This document shows, in pieces, positions 33,571 through 41,834 of a DNA stretch of 64,000 nt. Within the stretch, counting starts at the first letter, position 1. Every line of letters begins with the position of its first letter. A program made the translations under genes and the position numbers. Origin of the DNA: JAEUHM01 sp964538625 (GTDB lineage Bacteria > Verrucomicrobiota > Verrucomicrobiia > Verrucomicrobiales > Verrucomicrobiaceae); contig CAZIGH010000012.1 in the NCBI GenBank assembly GCA_964538625.1, positions 1-64,000 on the forward strand, in the 5' to 3' direction. Under the pieces are notes generated by a model, which saw nothing but the letters and a program-made list of their open reading frames with translations, made no database searches and was not told the origin of the DNA.

Positions 33571-33921
33571 GGGGGCGTTCTGGTTTCGACGGGTCGTCTT
33601 AGTTCGGGGCTGCATGCCGAGGATGATTCGTTGGCCTCGTTAATCATCGGATCAAACAAACAACAGCAAACTCTAACGAGCTCGCTCTCGCGGCCTAAGC
33701 ACCGCGACGTCTTACCAGTGATGTCCAGTAGCTGGTAACACGTCTTCACTGGACTGGTCAAAAGGCCGTGCACCCGGGCCTGAGACGAGATGAACAGAGT
33801 GCTGGGTGAAGTGGATGCCGTCTCTTGCAGCCACCCGCCGAGATCAAAGATGAGACTGAGCATGGAGATGCCACGGGCAACGGTGATTCGGACAGGGGTT
33901 CAACTCCCCTCGCCTCCACCA
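33571..33921 (+). ncRNA. ssrA: Transfer-messenger RNA (tmRNA)
   Basis: One-piece tmRNA of 351 nt. The 5' end GGGGGCG at 33571 pairs with CGCCTCC near the 3' end (one G-U), followed by an encoded ACCA ending at 33921. The conserved 5' element GTTCTGGTTTCGACGGG and the T-arm GGACAGGGGTTCAACTCCCC are present. The resume codon GCA at 33666 opens a ten-codon tag, ANSNELALAA, ending in TAA at 33696-33698. The tag keeps the ALAA degradation signal. Pseudoknot-like segments fill 33700-33870. Confidence 0.97.
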
Positions 33922-33935
33922 CATTCATTCCAGGA

Positions 33936-33974
33936 CACCCGCAGCGAACGAAAAGCTGCGGGTGCTTTTGTTTT
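33936..33974 (+). terminator. Intrinsic terminator of ssrA
   Basis: A perfect 10-bp stem (CACCCGCAGC at 33936-33945 with GCTGCGGGTG at 33955-33964, 9-nt loop) followed by CTTTTGTTTT. It lies 14 bp past the tmRNA 3' end. Confidence 0.9.
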
Positions 33975-34038
33975 GACCAGTGGTTTTCGGTCAGATTTTA
34001 CTCTCTTGGTCACTGACTGCCCGGAGACCTCCCCTGCC

Positions 34039-34917
34039 TCACGCCCGCATCAGCATCTCCGCTAGTCCAGCGGCTTCATCCGCAAAGGCTTCCTGCACCG
34101 CGTTCATTCTTCCACGCCAGAGCAGGGCGAAACTGAGGGGGCGAAAGCCTTCCAGCGAAACCTCACGCACGCCTTTGCCATGATGAATCTGCGGCACGGA
34201 GACGGCGAGGCCGATGCCGAACCCCTGCGCAACATACCTGCCAATAATGTCCAGGCTGCCAAGTGTGAGCGTGGGCACCCAAGTGACACCGCGCTTTTGC
34301 AGATCCTCTGTGAACGACTTCACAAGCGCCTCCGTCTTGTCCTGGGTGATGAGCGGAATGTCGATGCGATCCAGCTTCAGCAAATCTTCTGCCTTGAAGA
34401 TGCGGCTCTTTTCCGGCACGAGCAGCACGGGTTTCAGACTCATCAGTTCACGAGTGCTGACTCCTGCCATTGGTTTGCTGGTGGCGATGGCGAGTCCCAG
34501 GTCCACCTCTCCCGCAAGCAACAGCGGCTCGATCTCCTGCTGCCGCCCATGAGTAAGCGTGAAGTGAAAGCCCTTGATGCGTTTCTTCATCCGCGAGAGC
34601 AGGCCGGGCAAATACTCCCGCTGCACGATCTCAGGTGCGGCCAGTCGCAGCCTCGTTTCCGCCCCGCCCCGGAGCTGGAACTCGATTTCGTTCAGTCTGC
34701 CGAAGAAGGGTGCGATGTGTTCAAAGAGCACTCGCCCCTCCGCAGTGAGGGCAAAGGGTCTGCGCTGGAAGAGCACGACACCCAGCGCCTCTTCCAGCTG
34801 CATGACCTGGGCGCTGATGGCTGGCTGCTGGATGCCGTATGGGATGTGCCGCGCCGCAGCACTGACACCACCGTGCTTCGCTACATAGTAAAACAGCTCG
34901 ACGTGATGGACGTTCAT
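34039..34917 (-). CDS. LysR-family transcriptional regulator
   Basis: 292 aa from the ATG at 34917 (MNVHHVELFYYVAKHGGVSA). The N-terminal winged HTH (1-60) includes AARHIPYGIQQPAISAQVMQLEEALGVVLFQRRP, normal for LysR except for an insertion (IPYGI) before the QPAIS recognition helix. The effector-binding domain (about 90-290) has VDLGLAIA and the GFGIGLAVSVPQI segment. The family binds T-N11-A sites and responds to a small molecule, unknown here. It starts 10 bp after the response-regulator stop on the same strand, so the two are probably co-transcribed. Confidence 0.9.
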   Translation of the reverse strand: MNVHHVELFYYVAKHGGVSAAARHIPYGIQQPAISAQVMQLEEALGVVLFQRRPFALTAEGRVLFEHIAPFFGRLNEIEFQLRGGAETRLRLAAPEIVQREYLPGLLSRMKKRIKGFHFTLTHGRQQEIEPLLLAGEVDLGLAIATSKPMAGVSTRELMSLKPVLLVPEKSRIFKAEDLLKLDRIDIPLITQDKTEALVKSFTEDLQKRGVTWVPTLTLGSLDIIGRYVAQGFGIGLAVSVPQIHHGKGVREVSLEGFRPLSFALLWRGRMNAVQEAFADEAAGLAEMLMRA

Positions 34918-34927
34918 CGAGGGCAGG

Positions 34928-35581
34928 TCACTTGCGCAGTGGATTGCTGAGCACTTCCAGCGCCTGGATAGAGGCAGCATTGCGGCTCTCCACTCCCATC
35001 TTTTGGAAGCACACGCCCAAGTGCTGCTTAGCCGTCTTTTCGCTCATCTCCAGAATGGCAGCCACGTCGGCATTGCTCTTTCCCTGCGCCACCCAGAGCA
35101 GGGTCTCCGCCTCTCGTGCCGTGAGTCCAAAGGCACGCTGCAAGGGCTCGTAGGAGGAGAAGTCAGGATTGAAGCCGCCGGACACTGCGGCTTCCAGTTT
35201 CTCCTGCACGGCCTCTGAGCGGGCAAGGCGCGACTGCACGGCAGCCAGCAGGTCGTCCCTCACCACGGGCTTGGTCAGGTAGTCATCTGCACCGAAGTTC
35301 ATGCCCACACGGATGTCTGCCTTGTCACTCTTTGCAGTGAGGAAAATGAAGGGTGTGGTGGCGAACGCATCATCCGCCCGCAGCTCCTGTACCACCGCAT
35401 AGCCATCCATCTCCGGCATCATCACGTCGCACAGAATCAAATCTGGACGCTCTTTGCGCGCCATTTCCACTCCTTCTCGGCCATTGCTTGCAGTGCAGGT
35501 TTCGTATCCTTCCATTTTTAGGAGAAGGGCGACATTCCGACGCATTGGCGCCTGGTCCTCAATAATAAGTATCTTCTTCAT
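34928..35581 (-). CDS. Response regulator with REC and LuxR-type HTH domains
   Basis: 217 aa from the ATG at 35581; the open frame runs on upstream antisense to the globin gene. The REC domain (1-120) has E8 and D9, phospho-acceptor D52 in LILCDVMMPEMDG, T82 and K104. The LuxR/GerE HTH (about 150-205) includes FGLTAREAETLLWVAQGKSN and SEKTAKQHLGVCFQKMGV. This is a NarL/FixJ-type output, though the REC resembles the PleD/CheY group more than NarL. A palindromic element 45 bp upstream recurs at the histidine kinase gene, implying autoregulation. It lies in an operon with the LysR gene. Confidence 0.92.
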   Translation of the reverse strand: MKKILIIEDQAPMRRNVALLLKMEGYETCTASNGREGVEMARKERPDLILCDVMMPEMDGYAVVQELRADDAFATTPFIFLTAKSDKADIRVGMNFGADDYLTKPVVRDDLLAAVQSRLARSEAVQEKLEAAVSGGFNPDFSSYEPLQRAFGLTAREAETLLWVAQGKSNADVAAILEMSEKTAKQHLGVCFQKMGVESRNAASIQALEVLSNPLRK

Positions 35582-35623
35582 CGGGGCGAGAGAACGGAGT
35601 GTGGACGGGAAAGTGGAAGCATG

Positions 35624-35645
35624 CCATCCGACGAAAGTCGGATAC
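35624..35645. promoter_or_regulatory. Palindromic operator, copy 1 (response regulator/globin)
   Basis: CCATCCGAC-N4-GTCGGATAC, with perfect 7-bp inverted arms ATCCGAC/GTCGGAT and spacer GAAA. It lies 43 bp before the response-regulator ATG and 36 bp before the globin ATG, in the divergent gap between them. The same 22-bp element, with 20 of 22 positions identical, lies upstream of the kinase gene. Confidence 0.7.
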
Positions 35646-35680
35646 TCATTCCGGCCATCTTCGGGTTCACTGTCAGAAGT

Positions 35681-36106
35681 ATGACACCAGATCAGGTTTA
35701 TCTCATCCGCAAATCTTTTGCCGAAATCGCCAGGCGTGAGCACATCTCCGCACTTGTATTCTACCGGCGTTTGTTTGAGATCGACCCTGCGCTGCGGCCC
35801 CTTTTTACCACGGACATCGAAGAGCAGGCTGCCAAGCTGACAGAAATGCTCGGCGTGCTCATCGCCATGCTGGAGCGCCCCGTGGGTCTGGAGCTGGAAC
35901 TCAAGGCCATGGGTGCAAGGCACGTCGGTTACGGTGTCAAGGATGCCCATTACGCCACGGTGGGCCAGGCCCTGCTCGACATGCTGGCCGAGGTGCTGGA
36001 TGAACAGTTCACCCCTCAGGTCAAGGAAGCATGGACCACGCTGTATGGCGTGGTGGAGGCAACGATGAAAGAAGGTGCGGGTGAGCAAGTGGCAGCACAC
36101 CGGTGA
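35681..36106 (+). CDS. Single-domain bacterial globin (Vgb-like)
   Basis: 141 aa from the ATG at 35681, length and pattern of Vitreoscilla-type haemoglobins. Seen: ALVFYRRLFEIDPALRPLF (helix B with the B10-region Tyr28, then helix C and CD loop), Gln49 near the E7 position, and GARHVGYGVKDAHYATVGQALL with proximal His81 and the conserved HY pair. No FAD/NAD reductase domain follows, so it is not a flavohaemoglobin. The likely role is oxygen or nitric oxide binding or detoxification. It diverges from the response regulator around the shared palindrome and converges with the histidine kinase gene (3-bp gap), pointing to a gas- or redox-sensing regulon. Confidence 0.9.
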   Translation: MTPDQVYLIRKSFAEIARREHISALVFYRRLFEIDPALRPLFTTDIEEQAAKLTEMLGVLIAMLERPVGLELELKAMGARHVGYGVKDAHYATVGQALLDMLAEVLDEQFTPQVKEAWTTLYGVVEATMKEGAGEQVAAHR

Positions 36107-36109
36107 GAA

Positions 36110-38959
36110 CTAAAACACAGGCACTCGGACGGTGAAGGTAGTGCCTTTTCCGGTCGCAGACTGGACTTGAATGCTGCCGCCGTGAAGGTCCACGGACCGT
36201 TTGACGATAAGCAGCCCCAGGCCGGTGCCCGGTGTCTCTCCCACGTTCTGTCCGCGATAGAATGCCTCGAACAAGCGACTCTGGTCTTCTTCCGGAATGC
36301 CTATCCCTTGGTCCATAACCTGGAAGATCACGTCGGCTCCCGCTCGCTCAGCAGTCACTTCCACGGTTTGTCCCTCTGGGGAGTATTTCACGGCGTTGGT
36401 GATGAGGTTGGTCAGGATGTGCCGGATAAGAGCTTCATCCGCCACAGCGCCCGAGATGTCGTTGAGCACGCGTGAGTGGACGAGACAGCGGCGGTTGGTG
36501 GCGGAATGGACTTCATCCACCAGCTTTCCGAGGAGCACATCCAGGTCCAGCGGTGCCCTGCGGCAGCCTGCTTTGCCTGCATCCACTTTGCCCAGTACTA
36601 GCACTTGCTCCATGAGAGATGCCATGTGGCGCGTGCTGGAGTGGATGTCTTCAAACAGTTCCTTCTTCTGTTCCTCCGGCAGCCTCTCCTCGTAGTGCCG
36701 CATGAGTTCCACCGCAGACATGATGATGCCAAGCGGAGTGCGAAACTCATGGCTCACCGTGGTGACGAAACGGCTCTTCAGCTCGTTGAGTTCCCTCTCC
36801 TGGTCCAGCGCACGATGCAGCTCTGCTTTGGCCTTCTCCAGTTCCGCAGTGCGGGCCGACACTTGCTGCTCGAGCACATTCGCCATCTCCAACTGGTTCC
36901 GGTTTGCGCGGCGCAGAGCGAGTATCCAGCCGCTGAGCAGGCCTAGCGCCACCAACAGTCCTCCACCCCAGTAAAAGAACCTGCTCCTCCTCACCACCGG
37001 TGAGAGACCGAGAGACTTGGCACCGCCCTCCGAGATCATCCTCAGCTTTCGCGGATGCAGGGAGGTGGCCCTTGAGACGATGCCCTCCACCAGCACCTCG
37101 TCATCCACCTTGAGCGTGTCAAAGTTAGCGCGCCCTTTGTCCTGGAAGCTCACGGGCAGTTTCACACCCTCATGCTCCAACAGCATAGCGGTGCGCCACT
37201 CTCCCCGCTCCACCGGGAACTGCTGAAGAGCAAGCAATCGTCCACGCACCTGCACAAAGTCAGCGTTGTGCGCTCCTGCAGCGACTTCCTCCAGGGAGGT
37301 CTCCACCGGCTTCACCTCATCCCCGGCTTCGACGACTCGCAGTTGACTCTCCTCCAGATCAAACCGCTCACGTGAACTCTCGGGATCATGGGTTACGGGA
37401 GAACCGACCACCTCCACTTCGTCCCCTAAGCTGAATGAGGGCCAGTCTCCGCAATCCGCAAACAACATACCCCGGCTGCTAGCCGGACGCTGCCAGGGCC
37501 GCTGGAGATTCAGACGCAGTGCATGGCCTTCGCTTCGGACGTGCACCACACCATCATCGTTGCGTGTGATGACCTGCCCGCGCACCTTCACCCGCTCCGC
37601 CATTCTCACCTGGCCGAAAACGACGTCCTTGGCACTGACTGTGGGCACTTCAAAAGGATCCTCGGTGCCGGGCTTGATGACTTCCACAAAAGGCGGACCC
37701 GGAACCATCAGAGTGTCCCAGTTGTGCTGAACAAGACTACGGGTGATGCCTGTGAAGCGGAGCCTCGCTCCATGGAGATCTGCAGGAAAGGGCACCATAC
37801 CTGCATCCCGCACATTGATGATAAAGCCCGAGCGTTCACCACGGACGGAGTACAGCATGGTGTGGTTTTGCAAAGTCCAGCCCACGACGATGCCTTCGAC
37901 ACTGGCCCACTCATCCCTTCCCTGCAGAGAGCGCAGCGCTTCTAGGTCCATGCTCTTCGGCTCCGGCACCTGGCCTGCACCTGTCTTCCTCACATAACAC
38001 CACGTCAGGCCATACGCACGCGAGTCCGTGTCCCAACCGTCCACGATAGAACCCACCACTTCCACTTCATCACCGGGTTGAAGTTCCGGCCACTCTCCGC
38101 TGTCACCGTAAATGACACCCGGTTCATCCTTCCCTCTCGCCTGCAAAAGATAAGCTAGTAGCGCGCCTTCCGAGCTGGTGAGGATGAGCTTTCTCTCCTC
38201 GGCGCGCGCGGCGACGACCCCGCTCACACGCCAGCGTTTTCCCTTTTCCAGCTTTCGCTGCATGATGTCTGGAATGCCGACTTGCGGTGCCTCAAAAATC
38301 TCTGCGGTGCCCAGCTCCAGAACTTCCAGCTGTCCAAGGGACGGCACAAACATGACGCGTCCGGACTGCGGCAGACTGACGATGCAGCCGGTGAGACGAA
38401 CCTTCGCCCCATGAGACTGAAGCGGCAGCGAAGACGGGTCCGGTGCATTTGCATAGCACTCCACAAAGCCGCTCCCTGTCACCAGGAGGAGCTTCAGCTC
38501 CCGAGCCACATGGCTCCACTGCATGACCCAGCCCTCCAGACTCACCCACTGGTCATAGTGCTGTGGCCAAGTGAATGCACTCACCGGTATGGGCGTGGCT
38601 GGCGGCAGCTCAGCCATGCCGCTGACCTGCATCAGCTCAGCCCGGACGCGCGGATAGCTGGCGCCACTCACGGAGCTGGCAATCGTGTGGCCGCTGAGCT
38701 GAACCAGATCTCCCTGCTTCAGCTCCGCTTGCGAGCGGTGGAAGACGCCTACAGAACCACTGCCATCATGCAGGATGAAGAAGTTCATCCTCAAGCTCAC
38801 GCCCAGCACTACACCTTTAAGCTGTACCTCACGGGGATTCGACTCTGCGGTCTCCCCGTCCAGCGCCAGCACCTCGGAGACGCGGGTGAGCGTCTGCGCC
38901 TGCGTGCTTGAGCAGGAGAGAAGAACCAAAGCGAAATAATACAGAAAACGCACCATCAT
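36110..38959 (-). CDS. Membrane histidine kinase with repeated OB-like sensor modules
   Basis: 949 aa from the ATG at 38959; an adjacent ATG at 38956 is equally possible. A signal peptide is followed by about 640 extracytoplasmic residues containing some six repeats of an OB-like unit. Each has a 'V.L.G.V......' strand and an 'L..GDEVEVVGS' strand (for example LQPGDEVEVVGSIV and FSLGDEVEVVGSPV). One transmembrane helix (about 662-683), a short coiled coil, HisKA with FVTTVSHEFRTPLG (phospho-acceptor H737) and a HATPase with N box NLITNAVKYSPEG, DQGIGIPEED and GTGLGLLIVK follow. No REC domain is attached. The shared palindrome 40 bp upstream links it to the response regulator as the likely partner. 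Confidence 0.9.
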   Translation of the reverse strand: MMVRFLYYFALVLLSCSSTQAQTLTRVSEVLALDGETAESNPREVQLKGVVLGVSLRMNFFILHDGSGSVGVFHRSQAELKQGDLVQLSGHTIASSVSGASYPRVRAELMQVSGMAELPPATPIPVSAFTWPQHYDQWVSLEGWVMQWSHVARELKLLLVTGSGFVECYANAPDPSSLPLQSHGAKVRLTGCIVSLPQSGRVMFVPSLGQLEVLELGTAEIFEAPQVGIPDIMQRKLEKGKRWRVSGVVAARAEERKLILTSSEGALLAYLLQARGKDEPGVIYGDSGEWPELQPGDEVEVVGSIVDGWDTDSRAYGLTWCYVRKTGAGQVPEPKSMDLEALRSLQGRDEWASVEGIVVGWTLQNHTMLYSVRGERSGFIINVRDAGMVPFPADLHGARLRFTGITRSLVQHNWDTLMVPGPPFVEVIKPGTEDPFEVPTVSAKDVVFGQVRMAERVKVRGQVITRNDDGVVHVRSEGHALRLNLQRPWQRPASSRGMLFADCGDWPSFSLGDEVEVVGSPVTHDPESSRERFDLEESQLRVVEAGDEVKPVETSLEEVAAGAHNADFVQVRGRLLALQQFPVERGEWRTAMLLEHEGVKLPVSFQDKGRANFDTLKVDDEVLVEGIVSRATSLHPRKLRMISEGGAKSLGLSPVVRRSRFFYWGGGLLVALGLLSGWILALRRANRNQLEMANVLEQQVSARTAELEKAKAELHRALDQERELNELKSRFVTTVSHEFRTPLGIIMSAVELMRHYEERLPEEQKKELFEDIHSSTRHMASLMEQVLVLGKVDAGKAGCRRAPLDLDVLLGKLVDEVHSATNRRCLVHSRVLNDISGAVADEALIRHILTNLITNAVKYSPEGQTVEVTAERAGADVIFQVMDQGIGIPEEDQSRLFEAFYRGQNVGETPGTGLGLLIVKRSVDLHGGSIQVQSATGKGTTFTVRVPVF

Positions 38960-38996
38960 TCTTGGCTGGACTATACGCGTAGGCACTCGCTAAAGA

Positions 38997-39018
38997 CCAT
39001 CCGACCAAGGTCGGATAC
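38997..39018. promoter_or_regulatory. Palindromic operator, copy 2 (histidine kinase)
   Basis: CCATCCGAC-N4-GTCGGATAC with spacer CAAG. It lies 38 bp before the kinase ATG, at nearly the same distance and in the same orientation as copy 1 relative to the response-regulator gene. A partial copy of its right half, GTCCGATAC, follows at 39054-39062, 44 bp away (about four helical turns), towards the divergent gene at 39100. Confidence 0.7.
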
Positions 39019-39099
39019 AAAGACCTCAAAAGTGAAAGCCGACTCCGGCGGAGGTCCGATACCCGAACAGTGAGGATTGGCGCAAGCTGCCGACGTCAC

Positions 39100-41694
39100 A
39101 TGAAAGCACATCTTCTCACCACTCTCACCTTGGGGCTCATCGCCTGTGCCGGAAATCTCGTCCAAGCGGCCCTGCCGGGGATGAAGGTCATCAAGCTCTA
39201 CAGCCCCTCATCTGCCCCAGAGAGGCGCCAGTTTGGCTTCTCCGTAGCCATCAATGAAAAGTATGCGGTGGTGGGTGAACGTGCTTTTGACTTCACCACT
39301 CCAGGCCCGGGTGCTGTGCATGTCTTTGATGCCGCATCAGGCAGACTCCTCCGTACGCTGAGGGCCCCCACACCTGTGAACTGGGACGGGTTTGGCTCCA
39401 GCCTCGCTCTTCGTGACAAGCTGCTGCTCGTCGGCTCGAATGGCGAACTGTCCACCAAAGGCGGTTGCTATCTTTACGATCTTGGCACCGGACGACTCCT
39501 CAAGCAGTTTGAAGGCGAGGTTTTGGGCGACCATTTTGGTCGTTCAGTAGCCCTTACGGACGAACTGATGTACATGGCTTCCCCATACGCCAACAACCTG
39601 CGTGGTTCGGTGCGTGTCGAAGGAATCAACTCCACCTTCTCACATACCATCGGTGCAGATCTGTCCGGCAACTCGCAGGACTACCTGGGGCGAGCCATCT
39701 ACACCTACGGCAGTCAGGTGGCCATCAGCAAGGGAACCGGTGAGGTGGTATTCTACAAGAAGGCCACGCCCACTGGCGTGTCCGTGTTCAATACCGATGG
39801 CTTCGGGGCCGCGCTCTTGGGCAATGGATTTCAAATGATCACAGCCATGCCCGATCACGATCTGCCATTTGCTGATGCTGGCTCGGTGCGCCTTCTCAAC
39901 TTCTTTAGCAGCGCAAGTGTGGAGCGCAAAGTGGACCCCGCAGCAGCGCCCTACCGCAGGCTGGGCCGCTTGCTTGCGCTTGATGGGAACCTGCTCGTTT
40001 GCTCCGCAGAACTCGGCGCCGTCGGCACCACACTGCTTCTGCACAATATGGCCGCCGCAGCCACCTTTGCGGAGATCAAACCCCAGGATCTCGGGACCAA
40101 CGTCCAGCACACCGGCCTAGCCCTATCCGCCGGCAGGTTGTTGGTCGGCTCATGGAAGGATGCAACGCTCGGGACGGATGCAGGAGCCGCTTTCCTCATC
40201 CAATCACTCCCTCAGCCGGAACCTTTCGTAACGCTGGCTGTCAGAAACAGTTCGGCCCCCGGAGCGCCAGGTGTGTTCTACAATCAACTCGGCAATGCAG
40301 CCGCCGGCTACCTGGACATAGCAGTCACCCGTGCCACCCTCTCGGGCAACGGTTCCAACGGCGGCAGAGACACTGGCATTTTCTCGGAAGCAGGTCATGC
40401 AGGCTGGTTCGACTGCGCTGTGAAAAGCCGTCAGGTGTATGCCGGAACACTGAACTTCGGCAGCTTCGGCAGCCCCGTGTTCAATGACCTCACGTTTGCC
40501 ATTTTCCCGGCCACGATAACGGGCCCCTCCATCACACCTGCCACCAACGACGGCATCTTCGCGGACAATGGGACCAGCATCAGCACTGTCTTGCGCGAAG
40601 GCTGGGAGTTGCAGGGATCTCCTCAAACACACATCTCCGCCATCCGCCAGGCTGGACAGGCCTATTTCAACAGCCGCGTCGCCGCACGAGTGGACCTCAA
40701 ACTGGACGCAGGTGGCACCACGGCGGACACCGACAGCGCCATTGTGTTGCAGTCCCACTTCGGAGTCACGGCAGAAAGCATTCGCGAAGGAGCAGACCTT
40801 GGCATGGGGCTGAAGGTGGGTCAAATCGCCCCTCGTGTGTCCTACCACTCAGATGCCTACTTCTTCGTCGCAGGCATTACCAACACCGCAGCTCCCAACG
40901 AAAGGAGAAGAGCCATTTTCAGGAAGATGCCATCAGGCAGTCTGGAACTCATGCACATGGACGGCTGGAGCCTGCCGAATGTGGCGGAGTTCAAATACTC
41001 CTCTTTTATTGGTGAGGGAGGCAGCTCAGTCAACCGAGCCATGCGAGTCACCTTCACAGGTCCAGGTATCAGCGCAGCGAACAACGAGATGATCCTTTTT
41101 GATCGTGGCACGGGTCTTGAGACCATGGCACAGAAAAATGGCTCCATCATAGGGCGCATCCTTCGCATCTGGCCCATGGGCAACCGCCTGCTCATGCACA
41201 CTACGCTCCGCGGCCCGGGGTTCAACAGCACCAACAACGAAGCCATTTGGATCTGCCAGGAAGACGGCAGCTTCAGCCGGGTACTCCAGAAGGGCCACTC
41301 GCTGCCAAGCATTCCTGGAGCCCGCATCGGAAGCATCCAGCGTGTGGAAGTCAGCAACCGCACCGGCCACTACGCCGTGCTCGCCTCCCTCACGGGTGCT
41401 CCCGCTGCCAGCAATCAAATCCTGATGCGCGGCAATGTGGACGCCGGTGCTCCATCAAACATGGATACAGACAGCTTTCGCCGTCCACTGCCGGTGCTGC
41501 GTAAAGGCACCGCCTACCACAACAGCTTCACCGGTAGCGCCCGGCTCACAAGCATGGTCTTCGCCAGCACGGCCACTGCCGACGCCACTGGCGTGGGTCA
41601 GAAGGGACTCGCTTCAGTAATCAGCGGCACCGGCACCATCCTCATACGCGCCACTTTCAGCGATGGCAGCACGCGGCTCATCCGCGTGCCATGA
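39100..41694 (+). CDS. Large secreted beta-propeller-like protein (FG-GAP type repeats)
   Basis: 864 aa from the ATG at 39100, with a signal peptide (MKAHLLTTLTLGLIACAGNLVQA). Residues about 35-370 contain repeats of the form 'FG.SVAL...L.VG': FGFSVAINEKYAVVGE, FGSSLALRDKLLLVGS and FGRSVALTDELMYMAS, typical of FG-GAP/integrin-like propellers. The second half (about 385-780) has a different repeated layout with NDGIFADNG, NNEMILFDRG and NNEAIWICQEDG, also seen in long secreted proteins of this phylum. It has no PEP-CTERM tail or anchor and ends in FSDGSTRLIRVP. Function unknown. It diverges from the histidine kinase gene across a gap containing the palindromic element, so it could belong to the same regulon. 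A strong terminator follows. Confidence 0.7.
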   Translation: MKAHLLTTLTLGLIACAGNLVQAALPGMKVIKLYSPSSAPERRQFGFSVAINEKYAVVGERAFDFTTPGPGAVHVFDAASGRLLRTLRAPTPVNWDGFGSSLALRDKLLLVGSNGELSTKGGCYLYDLGTGRLLKQFEGEVLGDHFGRSVALTDELMYMASPYANNLRGSVRVEGINSTFSHTIGADLSGNSQDYLGRAIYTYGSQVAISKGTGEVVFYKKATPTGVSVFNTDGFGAALLGNGFQMITAMPDHDLPFADAGSVRLLNFFSSASVERKVDPAAAPYRRLGRLLALDGNLLVCSAELGAVGTTLLLHNMAAAATFAEIKPQDLGTNVQHTGLALSAGRLLVGSWKDATLGTDAGAAFLIQSLPQPEPFVTLAVRNSSAPGAPGVFYNQLGNAAAGYLDIAVTRATLSGNGSNGGRDTGIFSEAGHAGWFDCAVKSRQVYAGTLNFGSFGSPVFNDLTFAIFPATITGPSITPATNDGIFADNGTSISTVLREGWELQGSPQTHISAIRQAGQAYFNSRVAARVDLKLDAGGTTADTDSAIVLQSHFGVTAESIREGADLGMGLKVGQIAPRVSYHSDAYFFVAGITNTAAPNERRRAIFRKMPSGSLELMHMDGWSLPNVAEFKYSSFIGEGGSSVNRAMRVTFTGPGISAANNEMILFDRGTGLETMAQKNGSIIGRILRIWPMGNRLLMHTTLRGPGFNSTNNEAIWICQEDGSFSRVLQKGHSLPSIPGARIGSIQRVEVSNRTGHYAVLASLTGAPAASNQILMRGNVDAGAPSNMDTDSFRRPLPVLRKGTAYHNSFTGSARLTSMVFASTATADATGVGQKGLASVISGTGTILIRATFSDGSTRLIRVP

Positions 41695-41716
41695 TCCACT
41701 CCTGCACTCGGCAGCA

Positions 41717-41746
41717 GCGCGACTCTGGAAACGGAGTCGCGCTTTT
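41717..41746 (+). terminator. Intrinsic terminator
   Basis: A 9-bp stem (GCGCGACTC at 41717-41725 with GAGTCGCGC at 41734-41742, 8-nt loop) followed by TTTTGCTTT. It ends the secreted propeller gene. Confidence 0.85.
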
Positions 41747-41765
41747 GCTTTCGCCGCACTTCACT

Positions 41766-41783
41766 CTCCGACCAAAGTCCTAC
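41766..41783. promoter_or_regulatory. Degenerate third copy of the palindromic element
   Basis: CTCCGAC-N4-GTCCTAC. The left arm and the GTC start of the right arm match the two perfect copies at the same 4-bp spacing; the rest of the right arm does not. It lies 52 bp upstream of the gene at 41835. This may be coincidence. Confidence 0.25.
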
Positions 41784-41834
41784 TCCATAGGTCCTATTTT
41801 CAGCCAGCTCCGGGGAGCTTAGCATGGGTCTGTC

